Positions 1 to 6,629 of a DNA stretch of 45,014 nucleotides are shown here, in pieces (positions within the stretch are counted from its first letter, which is position 1; each line of letters opens with the position of its first letter). This stretch comes from Vibrio cholerae (GTDB taxonomy: Bacteria; Actinomycetota; Actinomycetes; Actinomycetales; Micrococcaceae). The notes below the pieces were generated by a model that did not search any database, had not been told where the DNA came from, and saw only the letters and a program-made list of their open reading frames with translations. Location: positions 1 through 45,014 of the forward strand of contig WNZI01000025.1 of the NCBI GenBank assembly GCA_009728235.1, in the 5' to 3' direction. A program made the translations under genes and the position numbers.

Positions 1-213
1 AAGGGACTTCAGGTAGGGGCTGCCGCCGGCGAGGGACACCAGGCCGGGGCGGATCGAGATGTCGAAGACGTCGCGCACCGCGGACTGCTTGATATTGGCG
101 GCGCGCAGCGAGAACAGGGCGTCGTGCCGGGTGGCGGAGCCCACCGCGCGCTCCAGGGCGGCTTCGGTCTCGGCAGGCAGGAGGTCGGCGGGAGCTTCGC
201 TGGAGGACGTCAC
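1..213 (-). CDS. PLP-dependent aminotransferase, N-terminal part
   Basis: The frame opens with a GTG at 211-213 and stays open to the left edge (71 codons), so only the N-terminus is present. It contains the segment RPGLVSLAGGSP, typical of the substrate and cofactor entry region of fold-type I aminotransferases of the 2-aminoadipate transaminase/LysN-like group. These are cytosolic enzymes that move amino groups between amino acids and 2-oxo acids with pyridoxal phosphate. The PLP lysine would lie outside the window, so substrate cannot be inferred. A G-rich stretch sits directly upstream of the GTG. The gene lies downstream of, and in the same orientation as, the regulator at 281-1249, but a 67-bp gap with its own repeats separates them. 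Confidence 0.7.
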   Translation of the reverse strand, partial: MTSSSEAPADLLPAETEAALERAVGSATRHDALFSLRAANIKQSAVRDVFDISIRPGLVSLAGGSPYLKSL

Positions 214-232
214 CCCCGGAGTCTAGGCGTGG

Positions 233-261
233 GTTGACCATCAGGCAACAGGTGTTGACCA
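233..261. repeat. Paired GTTGACCA direct repeat upstream of aminotransferase
   Basis: GTTGACCA occurs at 233-240 and again at 254-261, so the copies are 21 bp apart, about two helical turns. They lie 20-50 bp upstream of the aminotransferase start. The spacing suits a dimeric activator or repressor. Which regulator would bind is unknown. Confidence 0.35.
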
Positions 262-280
262 CCTGGGGTCTGCTTCGTCC

Positions 281-1249
281 CTAGATCCAGCCGGCGTCGC
301 GCGCCTTCAGGGCAGCCTGGAAACGGCTGTCCGCGCGCAGGGTCTCCAGCATCCAGGCGATGTGGCGGCGGCAGGTCCTGACGTTGATGTCCAGGCGCCG
401 GGCGATCGACTCGTCGGACAGCCCGTTGGCCAGGCCCTGGATGATCGAACGCTGCATGCTGCTCAGCGGCGACTCGACCTGACCGGGAGCGAGGAAGGAC
501 TCGCTGATCTCCCAGGCGATCTCGAACAGACGGGTGAAGATGCTGATCAGGCTGGAGTCACGGACCACCAGGGCCGCTTTGTCGTCGCGAGTGAGCTGCC
601 GGCCCACGAGGGCCAGTTTCTCGTCGAAGATGAGCACGCGCAGGGGGATGAAGGGCAGGACGCCGAATTCTCCGCCGCCTGCCACGATGGCTTCGACGGC
701 CTTGCGGGTAGGGACGTGGTCGCGGGTGCTGGTGTCGTAGAGGGTGCGCCGTCGTACCCCGTTCGCCAGCAGGTCGAGGTCCTTCCGGATGCTCTCCTCG
801 TGGACATCCGCCGTCGAGCCCTGCCCCGGCTGCGCGATGTACACCTTCTCCGTCACGTCCCGTCCGTAGTCGATCAGGACCCTGTGGATGAGGTGGGGAT
901 CCTCCAGTGTCTCCACGGACGTGCTGGCCAGGACGCTCTTGCGTGCCTCGAGGAAGGTGGGAAGGAGCGTCGAGAGCTCCCGACGCTGCCCGCTGATGCG
1001 CGCCTTGAGGTCCTGCATGGCACGTTCATCGGCGTCCACCAGGTCCGCGAGGGCGACATCGGGGGACACCGCGACCAGCCCGTCAGCACGTCCGGCCTGA
1101 GGGCTGAGCAGGCGTCGGGATGACAACTGCTCGATGGCCTGGTCGATGCGACGCAGCGTCAGGCCCAGCGCATCCGACGCCTCGCCCCTGGTCCACCCCG
1201 GATGGCCGACGGCGTACCTGTAGACCTCGAGCGATGTCGCGTCCAGCAT
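281..1249 (-). CDS. TrmB-like/LuxR-type transcriptional regulator
   Basis: This is a predicted cytosolic DNA-binding regulator of 322 residues. Residues 1-60 look like a winged-helix of the TrmB type (EASDALGLTLRRIDQAIEQL). The middle resembles a PLD-like or ligand-sensing domain seen in such proteins. The last ~60 residues carry a LuxR-type helix-turn-helix (LSDESIARRLDINVRTCRRH). The ATG at 1249 is chosen over an upstream ATG because AAGGA lies 6 bases before it. The gene is divergent from the SWDWPK peptide operon starting at 1622, with a dyad (1304-1321) close to its own promoter. Linkage makes it the best candidate regulator of that operon, which is inference. The ligand is unknown. Confidence 0.75.
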   Translation of the reverse strand: MLDATSLEVYRYAVGHPGWTRGEASDALGLTLRRIDQAIEQLSSRRLLSPQAGRADGLVAVSPDVALADLVDADERAMQDLKARISGQRRELSTLLPTFLEARKSVLASTSVETLEDPHLIHRVLIDYGRDVTEKVYIAQPGQGSTADVHEESIRKDLDLLANGVRRRTLYDTSTRDHVPTRKAVEAIVAGGGEFGVLPFIPLRVLIFDEKLALVGRQLTRDDKAALVVRDSSLISIFTRLFEIAWEISESFLAPGQVESPLSSMQRSIIQGLANGLSDESIARRLDINVRTCRRHIAWMLETLRADSRFQAALKARDAGWI

Positions 1250-1621
1250 GAGTGGTCCTTGCCTCGTCCGCCGGCGCCTCAGCACCGACGATGCACGATG
1301 AAAAACATGACATGTCCAGTTAATGACAGAACGAGGCCACTAGCAATCACGAGTCGGCGGGACCGGCTCGATTCGCCGTCGTTCCGCGGATCGTCGGGAC
1401 TCGAATCGGGCAACAGGGCCGAAGAGGACGGAGGCGGCGTCCTGATCACGCCATGTCCACAAACGGCCACCGCTACTGCTGGACACTACCTGCTGACGCC
1501 GGACATTCTGGTTGAGCCGGTCCGCCGGGAAGCCCAGGAGGGCGGCCCTCGGGTCGGGGCACTGCGGAACAGCAGTGTCGCGCAGCTCTACCTCCGGTGA
1601 AACGGGCAAGGAAGGATCGTC
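1250..1621. other. Divergent intergenic region, regulator / peptide operon
   Basis: There are about 370 bases between the regulator and the peptide gene. No convincing coding frame is seen. It holds the dyad at 1304-1321, a single copy of its half CATGTCCA at 1452-1459, and a strong ribosome-binding site (GGAAGGA) just before the peptide ATG at 1622. I could not assign a -35/-10 pair to the peptide gene with confidence. Confidence 0.5.
1304..1321. promoter_or_regulatory. Dyad operator candidate, AAC-NN-GACATGTC-NN-GTT
   Basis: An 18-bp inverted repeat with 14 of 18 symmetric positions is centred on the perfect palindrome GACATGTC. It lies about 55 bp upstream of the start of the TrmB/LuxR-type regulator, a usual place for autoregulation. 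The half CATGTCCA recurs at 1452-1459 on the peptide side. Binding by the neighbouring regulator is an inference. Confidence 0.45.
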
Positions 1622-1762
1622 ATGAAGAAGGTACTCGGCGCTACTGCAGGCCTGTTGATCCTGGTAGGAGCGGTCGCGCCGGCCGGTCAGTCGATCAGTG
1701 CCGCGAGCTGGGATTGGCCGAAGAGCCAGCCCACCGCAGGCAGCTGGGACTGGCCGAAGTAA
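1622..1762 (+). CDS. Small secreted-type peptide with duplicated SWDWPK
   Basis: This is a 46-residue peptide preceded by GGAAGGA five bases before the ATG. Residues 1-3 are MKK, residues 4-22 are hydrophobic, and S26-A27-A28 fits a Sec signal peptidase site. Cleavage there would leave exactly SWDWPKSQPTAGSWDWPK, 18 residues: two identical hexapeptides flanking SQPTAG. The two hexapeptide coding units (1706-1723 and 1742-1759) differ only by one synonymous base. There is no Cys. It is the first gene of an apparent operon with a SpaB_C-type enzyme, which suggests a modified peptide (RiPP) precursor. A secreted signalling peptide is the alternative. I do not recognise a described family. The gene is too short for usual gene callers. 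Confidence 0.7.
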   Translation: MKKVLGATAGLLILVGAVAPAGQSISAASWDWPKSQPTAGSWDWPK

Positions 1763-1804
1763 CCGGAGGCCACCGGACTAGAGCCCGGAGGCCTCACCCA
1801 GAGC

Positions 1805-1818
1805 CCGCCCCAGCGGGG
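1805..1818. terminator. Small hairpin between peptide and enzyme genes
   Basis: CCCGC and GCGGG pair around a CCCA loop, 42 bases after the peptide stop and before the enzyme ribosome-binding site. It has no U-tract. It might act as a weak attenuator giving more peptide than enzyme message, as in other precursor-peptide operons. This is a weak call. Confidence 0.25.
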
Positions 1819-1846
1819 GTAACCACAGACCCTGAAGGAGAGAGCC

Positions 1847-2047
1847 ATGAGCCAGGTGACCGCCGTTCGAACCGCCTCACGAACGGTCGTCAGCACTCAG
1901 TGGTGGCACCTCTCCCTCTCGACGGGTGGCTTCGATGTAGCGGACGGCATCATTGAAGAGCTGGTTACCCCGCTGGTGGCGCAAGCTCAGGCGCTCGGCG
2001 CCAAGCGCTGGTACTTCACCCGATCCGAGGACCGTCGACGGGAGTAG
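1847..2047 (+). CDS. SpaB_C-type enzyme, N-terminal part (split)
   Basis: These 66 residues follow AAGGAGAG placed well before the ATG. The start of the lantibiotic dehydratase C-terminal/thiopeptide-type bacteriocin domain is recognisable: WWHLSLSTGG opens the first strand and KRWYFTR matches the family's W-x-F-x-R strand. The frame then ends in TAG at 2045-2047. The rest of the domain continues at 2047 in the -1 frame, overlapping by one base (TAGTG). Either two coupled subunits exist or one base is missing between about 2008 and 2047. Restoring it gives one 339-residue protein, near the normal length of stand-alone members. I favour a single protein because many neighbouring genes show the same kind of break. 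Confidence 0.6.
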   Translation: MSQVTAVRTASRTVVSTQWWHLSLSTGGFDVADGIIEELVTPLVAQAQALGAKRWYFTRSEDRRRE

Positions 2048-2865
2048 TGAGTCAGATCAAGGTGAGCATCCATGCCCATCCTCGGGTGCTGGACCGGCTC
2101 CGTTCCTTCGTGCGGGTGCTGCAGACGCGCGGCGCGCGGAACTTGCCCCTCCTCTCGGTGCGCCAGCAGCTGACAGCACCTGCGAACAACACCTACTACT
2201 CCGGCGGCCCGGAGATGGCCGACCCCCAGCTCGAGGCGAATCTCGTCAAGTACGGCGGAGTCGAAGGGCTCGATCTCGCGGAGGAAGTGTTCGAACTGAG
2301 CTCCGAACTGGCCGTCTGGGCGAACCAGCGTTTCCCGCGTATGCAGAGTCGCTCCGCGCTCGGCGCGCTCGTCCTCTTCGACTCCGCGAGGAGCATGATG
2401 CGCGGTCCGCGCTCCGGCGGGTGGCCCGACCGCCGACGGCTCTCGTGGGACTTCTACTGGGACAGCCACCTGCGCACCTGCACTGCCGACGTCGGCCCAC
2501 GTGCCGGAAGCGTCAGGGAAGCCATGGCGGCTCAGGTCGCCGCTAAATCGACCGGTTTCCATGCCCTCATGGCGGCAACCGCGTCGGAATCCGCGGTGCA
2601 CAACTGGCGACGCCGGTGGTTCCGGGCGCTCGACACCTACCTCTACCGGGCGGACAAGGTCCGCGTCAGCCGCAGTGCCCAGCACCTCACCGTGTACCAG
2701 GCGCACATGACCCTCAATCGCCTGGGGTTCGTGCCGCGCGAAGAGGCTGCCCTGGGGCTGTACGCACGGTCCTGGAAGTTCCCGGTCGATCCGCTTCCAG
2801 GCGGCCGGAAGTCGTGGGAAGCGAGCGTCCCCAAGAGCGCGGTCGAGCAGAGGAGCACACCATGA
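2047..2865 (+). CDS. SpaB_C / thiopeptide-type bacteriocin biosynthesis protein
   Basis: These 272 residues carry the bulk of the LanB C-terminal (SpaB_C) fold. KYGG-x-EGLDLAEEVFELSSEL fits the family's YGG...aE.lF..S signature, and HMTLNRLGF near residue 235 fits its conserved H-M-x-x-N-R-L motif. In class I lanthipeptide dehydratases this domain eliminates glutamate from glutamylated Ser/Thr. In thiopeptide systems stand-alone relatives join two dehydroalanines. No glutamylation (LanB N-terminal) domain, cyclase, protease or transporter gene lies nearby. Its likely substrate is the peptide at 1622. The GTG start overlaps the preceding stop, and its TGA overlaps the next ATG (ATGA), so translation is coupled on both sides. 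Confidence 0.7.
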   Translation: MSQIKVSIHAHPRVLDRLRSFVRVLQTRGARNLPLLSVRQQLTAPANNTYYSGGPEMADPQLEANLVKYGGVEGLDLAEEVFELSSELAVWANQRFPRMQSRSALGALVLFDSARSMMRGPRSGGWPDRRRLSWDFYWDSHLRTCTADVGPRAGSVREAMAAQVAAKSTGFHALMAATASESAVHNWRRRWFRALDTYLYRADKVRVSRSAQHLTVYQAHMTLNRLGFVPREEAALGLYARSWKFPVDPLPGGRKSWEASVPKSAVEQRSTP

Positions 2866-3053
2866 GTACAAGGAACACGATCGTGTTGGCCGTCGATGAT
2901 GCCGATCTCTCCGCCGCTCTCGGGTGTTCCTCCGAGGACGTCGAATCGATGCAGAACGACGGCGTCCTCGCATCCCAGGGACAGCTCTGGGAGATCGGAC
3001 CGGCCCGCGAGTACCTGCGGGATGCAGCCTGGGCGGACAGCCTCTGGCGTTGA
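2862..3053 (+). CDS. Small acidic protein coupled to SpaB_C gene
   Basis: This is a 63-residue protein starting in an ATGA overlap with the SpaB_C gene, so it belongs to the same operon. The central part (LSAALGCSSEDVESMQNDGV, then a W and REYLRDA) has the look of a small excisionase/MerR-like helix-turn-helix or peptide-binding fold, but key basic residues are few and the protein is acidic. It ends in AWADSLWR. No family is recognised. It could be a recognition or accessory protein for the peptide, by context only. Confidence 0.6.
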   Translation: MSTRNTIVLAVDDADLSAALGCSSEDVESMQNDGVLASQGQLWEIGPAREYLRDAAWADSLWR

Positions 3054-3143
3054 GCGCGGACCTCGCTGCCGCTCGGTGCCTCTCCGCGTCGGGAGGGAGC
3101 CGGTGACCGCCTGGCCCGATGCGTCCGGCGTGAACCGACGGCC

Positions 3144-4256
3144 CTACACCAGTGCGGTCCAGTCGTCCGCCAACTCCAGGCCGTGCGCTTCCGAGACCGA
3201 GTGGTGGGCTACCCGCCCGCCCGCGATGTTGAGCCCGCGAGCCAGCGCGGCGTCGGTCTCCAGGGCCGCCCGGACACCCTTGTCCGCGAGGGCGACGGCG
3301 TAGCGCAGGGTCACGTTCGTCAGTGCGTAGGTCGAGGTGGAGGGCACCGCTCCCGGCATGTTGCCCACGCAGTAGAACAGTGATCCGTGGACGGTGAAGG
3401 TCGGGTCCTCGTGCGTGGTGACGTGCGAGTCCTCGAAACAGCCGCCCTGATCCACGGCGATGTCCACGAGTACGCTACCGGGTCTCATCCGGGACACGAG
3501 CGCATTGGTGACGAGCTTCGGTGCGCGGGCGCCCGGGATGAGGACCGATCCGATGACGAGGTCGGCTTCGAGCACCGACTTCTCGATCTCGAGCGCGTTC
3601 GAGGCGACGGTCTTGATGCGTCCTGCGTACAGGGCATCCAGTTCACGCAGCCGCGCGATGTTGATGTCGAGGATCGTGACGTCGGCACCTGTTCCCACGG
3701 CCATCGCGGTCGCGTTGGTGCCGGCGACGCCCGCGCCGAGCACCACGACCTTGGCGGGTCGAACCCCCGCGACTCCACCCAGGAGCAGCCCCGGTCCCCC
3801 CGCCGGAGCGGTCATGACCTGCGCCCCGACCTGGACGGAGAGTCGGCCGGCGACCTCGGACATGGGGGCGAGCAGTGGGAGCATCCGGCCGTCCTGGACG
3901 GTCTCGTAGGCGATCGCGATGACGCCGGCCTCGAGCAGCGCCTTCGTGAGGTCGGGCTCGGCGGCGAGGTGGAGGTAGGTGAAGAGGATGAGACCCGGGC
4001 GGAATCGGTGGTACTCGGCGGCTACGGGCTCCTTGACCTTCAGGACCATGTCGGCTCTCGCCCAGACGTCATCGGCCGAATCCACCAGTTCGGCGCCCGC
4101 CGCCTGGTACTCGGCGTCCGTGATGCCGGATCCGGTTCCCGCGTTCCGTTCCACGAGGACGGTGTGACCGTGTGCCAGGAACTCGTGGACGCCGGAGGCG
4201 GTGATCGCCACGCGGAACTCGTTGTTCTTCACTTCTTTGGGGACGCCGATGATCAT
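3144..4256 (-). CDS. ald: Alanine dehydrogenase
   Basis: This cytosolic enzyme interconverts L-alanine and pyruvate plus ammonia with NAD. The 370 residues from MIIGVPKEVKNNEFRVA match the usual length and N-terminus of the family. The frame extends 58 codons further upstream, but GGAG lies 7 bases before the ATG at 4256. Visible signatures are VLKVKEP (substrate Lys), FTYLHLAAE (catalytic His), VLGAGVAGTNATAMA (NAD-binding glycine loop) and DIAVDQGGCFE (catalytic Asp). The gene is divergent from a PucR-type regulator at 4523. PucR-family AdeR activates ald in Bacillus, so the same pairing is likely here. Confidence 0.95.
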   Translation of the reverse strand: MIIGVPKEVKNNEFRVAITASGVHEFLAHGHTVLVERNAGTGSGITDAEYQAAGAELVDSADDVWARADMVLKVKEPVAAEYHRFRPGLILFTYLHLAAEPDLTKALLEAGVIAIAYETVQDGRMLPLLAPMSEVAGRLSVQVGAQVMTAPAGGPGLLLGGVAGVRPAKVVVLGAGVAGTNATAMAVGTGADVTILDINIARLRELDALYAGRIKTVASNALEIEKSVLEADLVIGSVLIPGARAPKLVTNALVSRMRPGSVLVDIAVDQGGCFEDSHVTTHEDPTFTVHGSLFYCVGNMPGAVPSTSTYALTNVTLRYAVALADKGVRAALETDAALARGLNIAGGRVAHHSVSEAHGLELADDWTALV

Positions 4257-4510
4257 TGGGTTCTCCACGGGTGCGATCGGGCGGACGGGGATAGGTCCAG
4301 AATAGGGACGCTCCGCCTCGGCGTGGTCCCGGGTTTCCGTGGTGCCGGCCGTCGGGTCCGGCATGAACACGGAGCCGACGGGCGCCCGACCGGCGAACTC
4401 GCGGAATTCGTCCACTGTGAGCTGGGCCACTAGCAGGCGGCGAGCGATCCCGCCATCGACAGGTGTCGAGTACGAGGGCGGCAGATGTCGCCCTCGGTGC
4501 GCGGCCCGCT

Positions 4511-4516
4511 TACTGT
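4511..4516 (+). promoter_or_regulatory. -10 element TACTGT, probable leaderless start
   Basis: TACTGT ends six bases before the GTG start of the PucR-type gene and no Shine-Dalgarno sequence is present. Transcription would begin at or near the start codon. The same element at the same distance precedes the gene at 41527. Confidence 0.45.
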
Positions 4517-4522
4517 TGGGCT

Positions 4523-5777
4523 GTGCAGAACCAGGCCATCGAGGACGTCGTCGAGTCGATCGCGCGCGAGCTCGGGCGAGGACTGTCCCTCGAGGATCCT
4601 GACGGAGCCCTCCTGGCCTACAGCAGTCATCAGACTTCGGCGGACCGGGTGCGCGTCAATTTCCTGCTCAGCAAGAGGGTTCCGGCCGACGTCAGCGAAT
4701 GGCAGCTGCGGCATGGGATCGATCGGGCCGTCCGGGCCGTCGCCGTTCCGGCGAACGACGAGCTGGGCATGCTGGGCCGGGTATGCGTTCCGCTGCTCGT
4801 CCGTGGTTTCCGCGTCGGGTACCTGTGGGTTCAGCAGCACGACAGCGGGGATCCCCCGGCCGAGATCCTGGCGGCCCTGCCCGCGGTCCGGTCGACGATC
4901 GACCGCCTTGCCGAACTGCTTCTGGAGACGGACACGGCCTCCTCCGAGCGCAGGACGCAGCGGGAGGCGGCATTCCTCGCCGCCTGTCGGGGAGTGGCGG
5001 CGGCTGTCGAGGAGTTGCGCGGGTGGCGCGAGCTCGGCGCGCACGGCCCCTGGCGCCTGGCGTTGGTCCACGAACTGCACGACGACGACGGCGGTGCAGC
5101 GCGCGGTCGGTCGAGGCCGGACGGACACGGAGCGGATCCGCACGAAGCCGCGCTGTTCCAGCGGACCCTCGCGCTGCAGGCGACGGTCGGCGTCGGCCCC
5201 GTCCTCTTCAGCGCAGGTGCCTCCGGCCATTCCGTCCTCCTGTGCGCCCCCGACATCGGGAAGAGCGCGCTGCAGCAGGTCATCGACCGGTACCGGTCGA
5301 GGTGGGCAAACGGGCCGGACGGCCGGCGGCTCGCTTCATCCTGGGTCTGAGCGAGCCCGTGGTCGACCCGCGGGACTTCGAGGCCGGGCTGCTCCAGGCG
5401 CAGCACGCGGTCCAGGCGGCCGCGTCGATCCCCAACTCGGCGACATCCCGTGGTACGCGGAGATCGGGGTCTACCAGTTCCTCGGTGCGTTGGGCTGGCA
5501 GGCTCCCTCTCCCGGCAGTATCCACTTCGGAGAGTTGAGCGAGGCGGACCGCGTGGACGAATTGTTGCCGGTCCTCGAGCTGCTCTACGACAAGAACGGG
5601 TCGGTCCAGGACGTCGCCGGCCAACTCCACCTCCACCGCAGCAGCGTGTACAACCGGCTGGCGCGGATCCGGTCTGCCATAGGCGCCGATCCACTCGCAG
5701 GTTCGGTGAGGCTGGAGCTCCATCTGGCACTCAAGGCCCGCCGCTGGCGGCGGCGTCCCCGCTTCGAACCGTCCTAG
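4523..5777 (+). CDS. PucR/AdeR-type regulator of alanine dehydrogenase, two frameshifts
   Basis: This predicted activator lies next to ald. It reads in one frame from VQNQAIEDVVESIARELG to GPDGRRLA (about 5325), in a second frame through FILGLSEPVVDPRDFEAGLL to AASIP (about 5430), and in a third from LGDIPWYAEIG to the stop. Both shifts are in the same direction and each is healed by adding one base, giving 418 residues, normal for the family. The C-terminal helix-turn-helix (GSVQDVAGQLHLHRSSVYNRL) is the PucR HTH. The second break lies at a CCCC run. Sequencing deletion is more likely than decay because all conserved segments are intact, but a pseudogene cannot be excluded. It is probably translated from a leaderless message. 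Confidence 0.75.
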
Positions 5778-5795
5778 GATCGCGGGGAGGCAGAA

Positions 5796-6209
5796 CTACG
5801 AGCTGACGTTCCCGTCCTCCGCAACGGGAGTGGCAGCGTCCCCGCGGCGTAGCTGGCTGCGCAGCCACTCCTCGACGTCGGACCGGCGGAGGCGGCGATG
5901 GGACCCCCGGTACTCGACCGGCAGCGTGCCGGCATCGGTGAGCTTGCGCAGATAGCTGTTGGAGATCCCGGCGAGCTCCGCAGCCTGCGACGTGGTCAGC
6001 AACTCGGCCACGGAGGTCACCTGCACGGCGTCACCGTCGGACAGCCGGGCAAGGAGATCGACGACGGCGGCCTGGGCGTCCGAGGGCAGGCGGTGGGCCG
6101 TGCCGTCCACGAACACCGTCACGTCGGCGCTGGCGCTGATCGCGCGCCGGAGGGCGCCCGCCTGTTCGGGAGGGAGTGCCGCGCTGGATCGGGGAGGCCT
6201 GGCCGTCAT
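5796..6209 (-). CDS. Excisionase-type HTH protein (antitoxin-like)
   Basis: This is a 137-residue protein. Residues 66-112 hold an excisionase/MerR-like helix-turn-helix (LLTTSQAAELAGISNSYLRKL, then the wing GTLPVEYRGSHRRLRRSDVEEWL). The N-terminal half resembles the dimerisation arm of HTH antitoxins that are usually followed by a PIN-domain toxin. No toxin gene follows here; the next gene is the convergent PucR regulator, 18 bp away. It could be an orphan antitoxin or an independent regulator. Likely promoter DNA upstream includes the dyad at 6304-6317. Confidence 0.7.
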   Translation of the reverse strand: MTARPPRSSAALPPEQAGALRRAISASADVTVFVDGTAHRLPSDAQAAVVDLLARLSDGDAVQVTSVAELLTTSQAAELAGISNSYLRKLTDAGTLPVEYRGSHRRLRRSDVEEWLRSQLRRGDAATPVAEDGNVSS

Positions 6210-6303
6210 GGGGACATTCTGTCAGCACGACGGCGGAGGGGGAGCCGCGACCCGACGGCCTCGAGAGTTCGCTTTCGTAACGGCCGACAGGAGTCTATAT
6301 TCG

Positions 6304-6317
6304 GGGTATAAGTACCC
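6304..6317. promoter_or_regulatory. Dyad GGGTA-TAAG-TACCC
   Basis: A perfect inverted repeat with 5-bp arms sits in an AT-rich pocket (TATATT, TATAAG) between the divergent HTH gene and the zinc-ribbon gene at 6366. It could be an operator for the neighbouring HTH protein or a promoter element. Confidence 0.35.
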
Positions 6318-6365
6318 TTACTACGTGCACCCAGCGTCGGTTGCACGACGGAAACGGTGATTCTC

Positions 6366-6629
6366 ATGACAACAATCGATCACGGGCGGAGCCTGCGCAC
6401 CAACAGTTCCTCCCTCACCGCCAAGGACATGGGCGAAGCGCCCTTCTGCCCCCGCTGCGGCACCGACGAGTACCTCATCTTCGAGGAGTTCGTCCCTGCA
6501 CGTCAGGCCGACCACGCCACGCGGCTGCTTCCGGCCAGCGCCAGCTACACCTGTTCGGAATGCGGGACGTTCAACGCCCACGCGGTCCCCGAGTCGTGGC
6601 GGCCGCCGCACTGGTTCTGGTACAGCTGA
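6366..6629 (+). CDS. Small zinc-ribbon protein
   Basis: This is an 87-residue protein. CPRCG (about residues 29-33) and CSECG (about residues 62-66) form a four-cysteine zinc ribbon. The C-terminus is aromatic (WRPPHWFWYS). An in-frame GTG lies nine bases upstream. The ATG at 6366 is preferred because GGTGA precedes it at reasonable distance. Function is unknown; such ribbons usually bind nucleic acid or a protein partner. It stands alone between divergent and convergent neighbours. Confidence 0.7.
   Translation: MTTIDHGRSLRTNSSSLTAKDMGEAPFCPRCGTDEYLIFEEFVPARQADHATRLLPASASYTCSECGTFNAHAVPESWRPPHWFWYS

Noticed and set aside
1622-2865. Reading the locus as a complete class I lanthipeptide or thiopeptide cluster
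   Set aside because: No glutamylating dehydratase, LanC cyclase, YcaO protein, protease or transporter is present and the peptide has no Cys, so a known end product cannot be claimed.
3144-4430. Alanine dehydrogenase with a 58-residue N-terminal extension
   Set aside because: The family starts at MIIGVPKEV and a ribosome site precedes that ATG; the extension has no similarity.
3387-4433. Plus-strand open frame opposite ald
   Set aside because: Antisense shadow of a well-conserved gene; composition rich in Gly, Arg and Asp without motifs.
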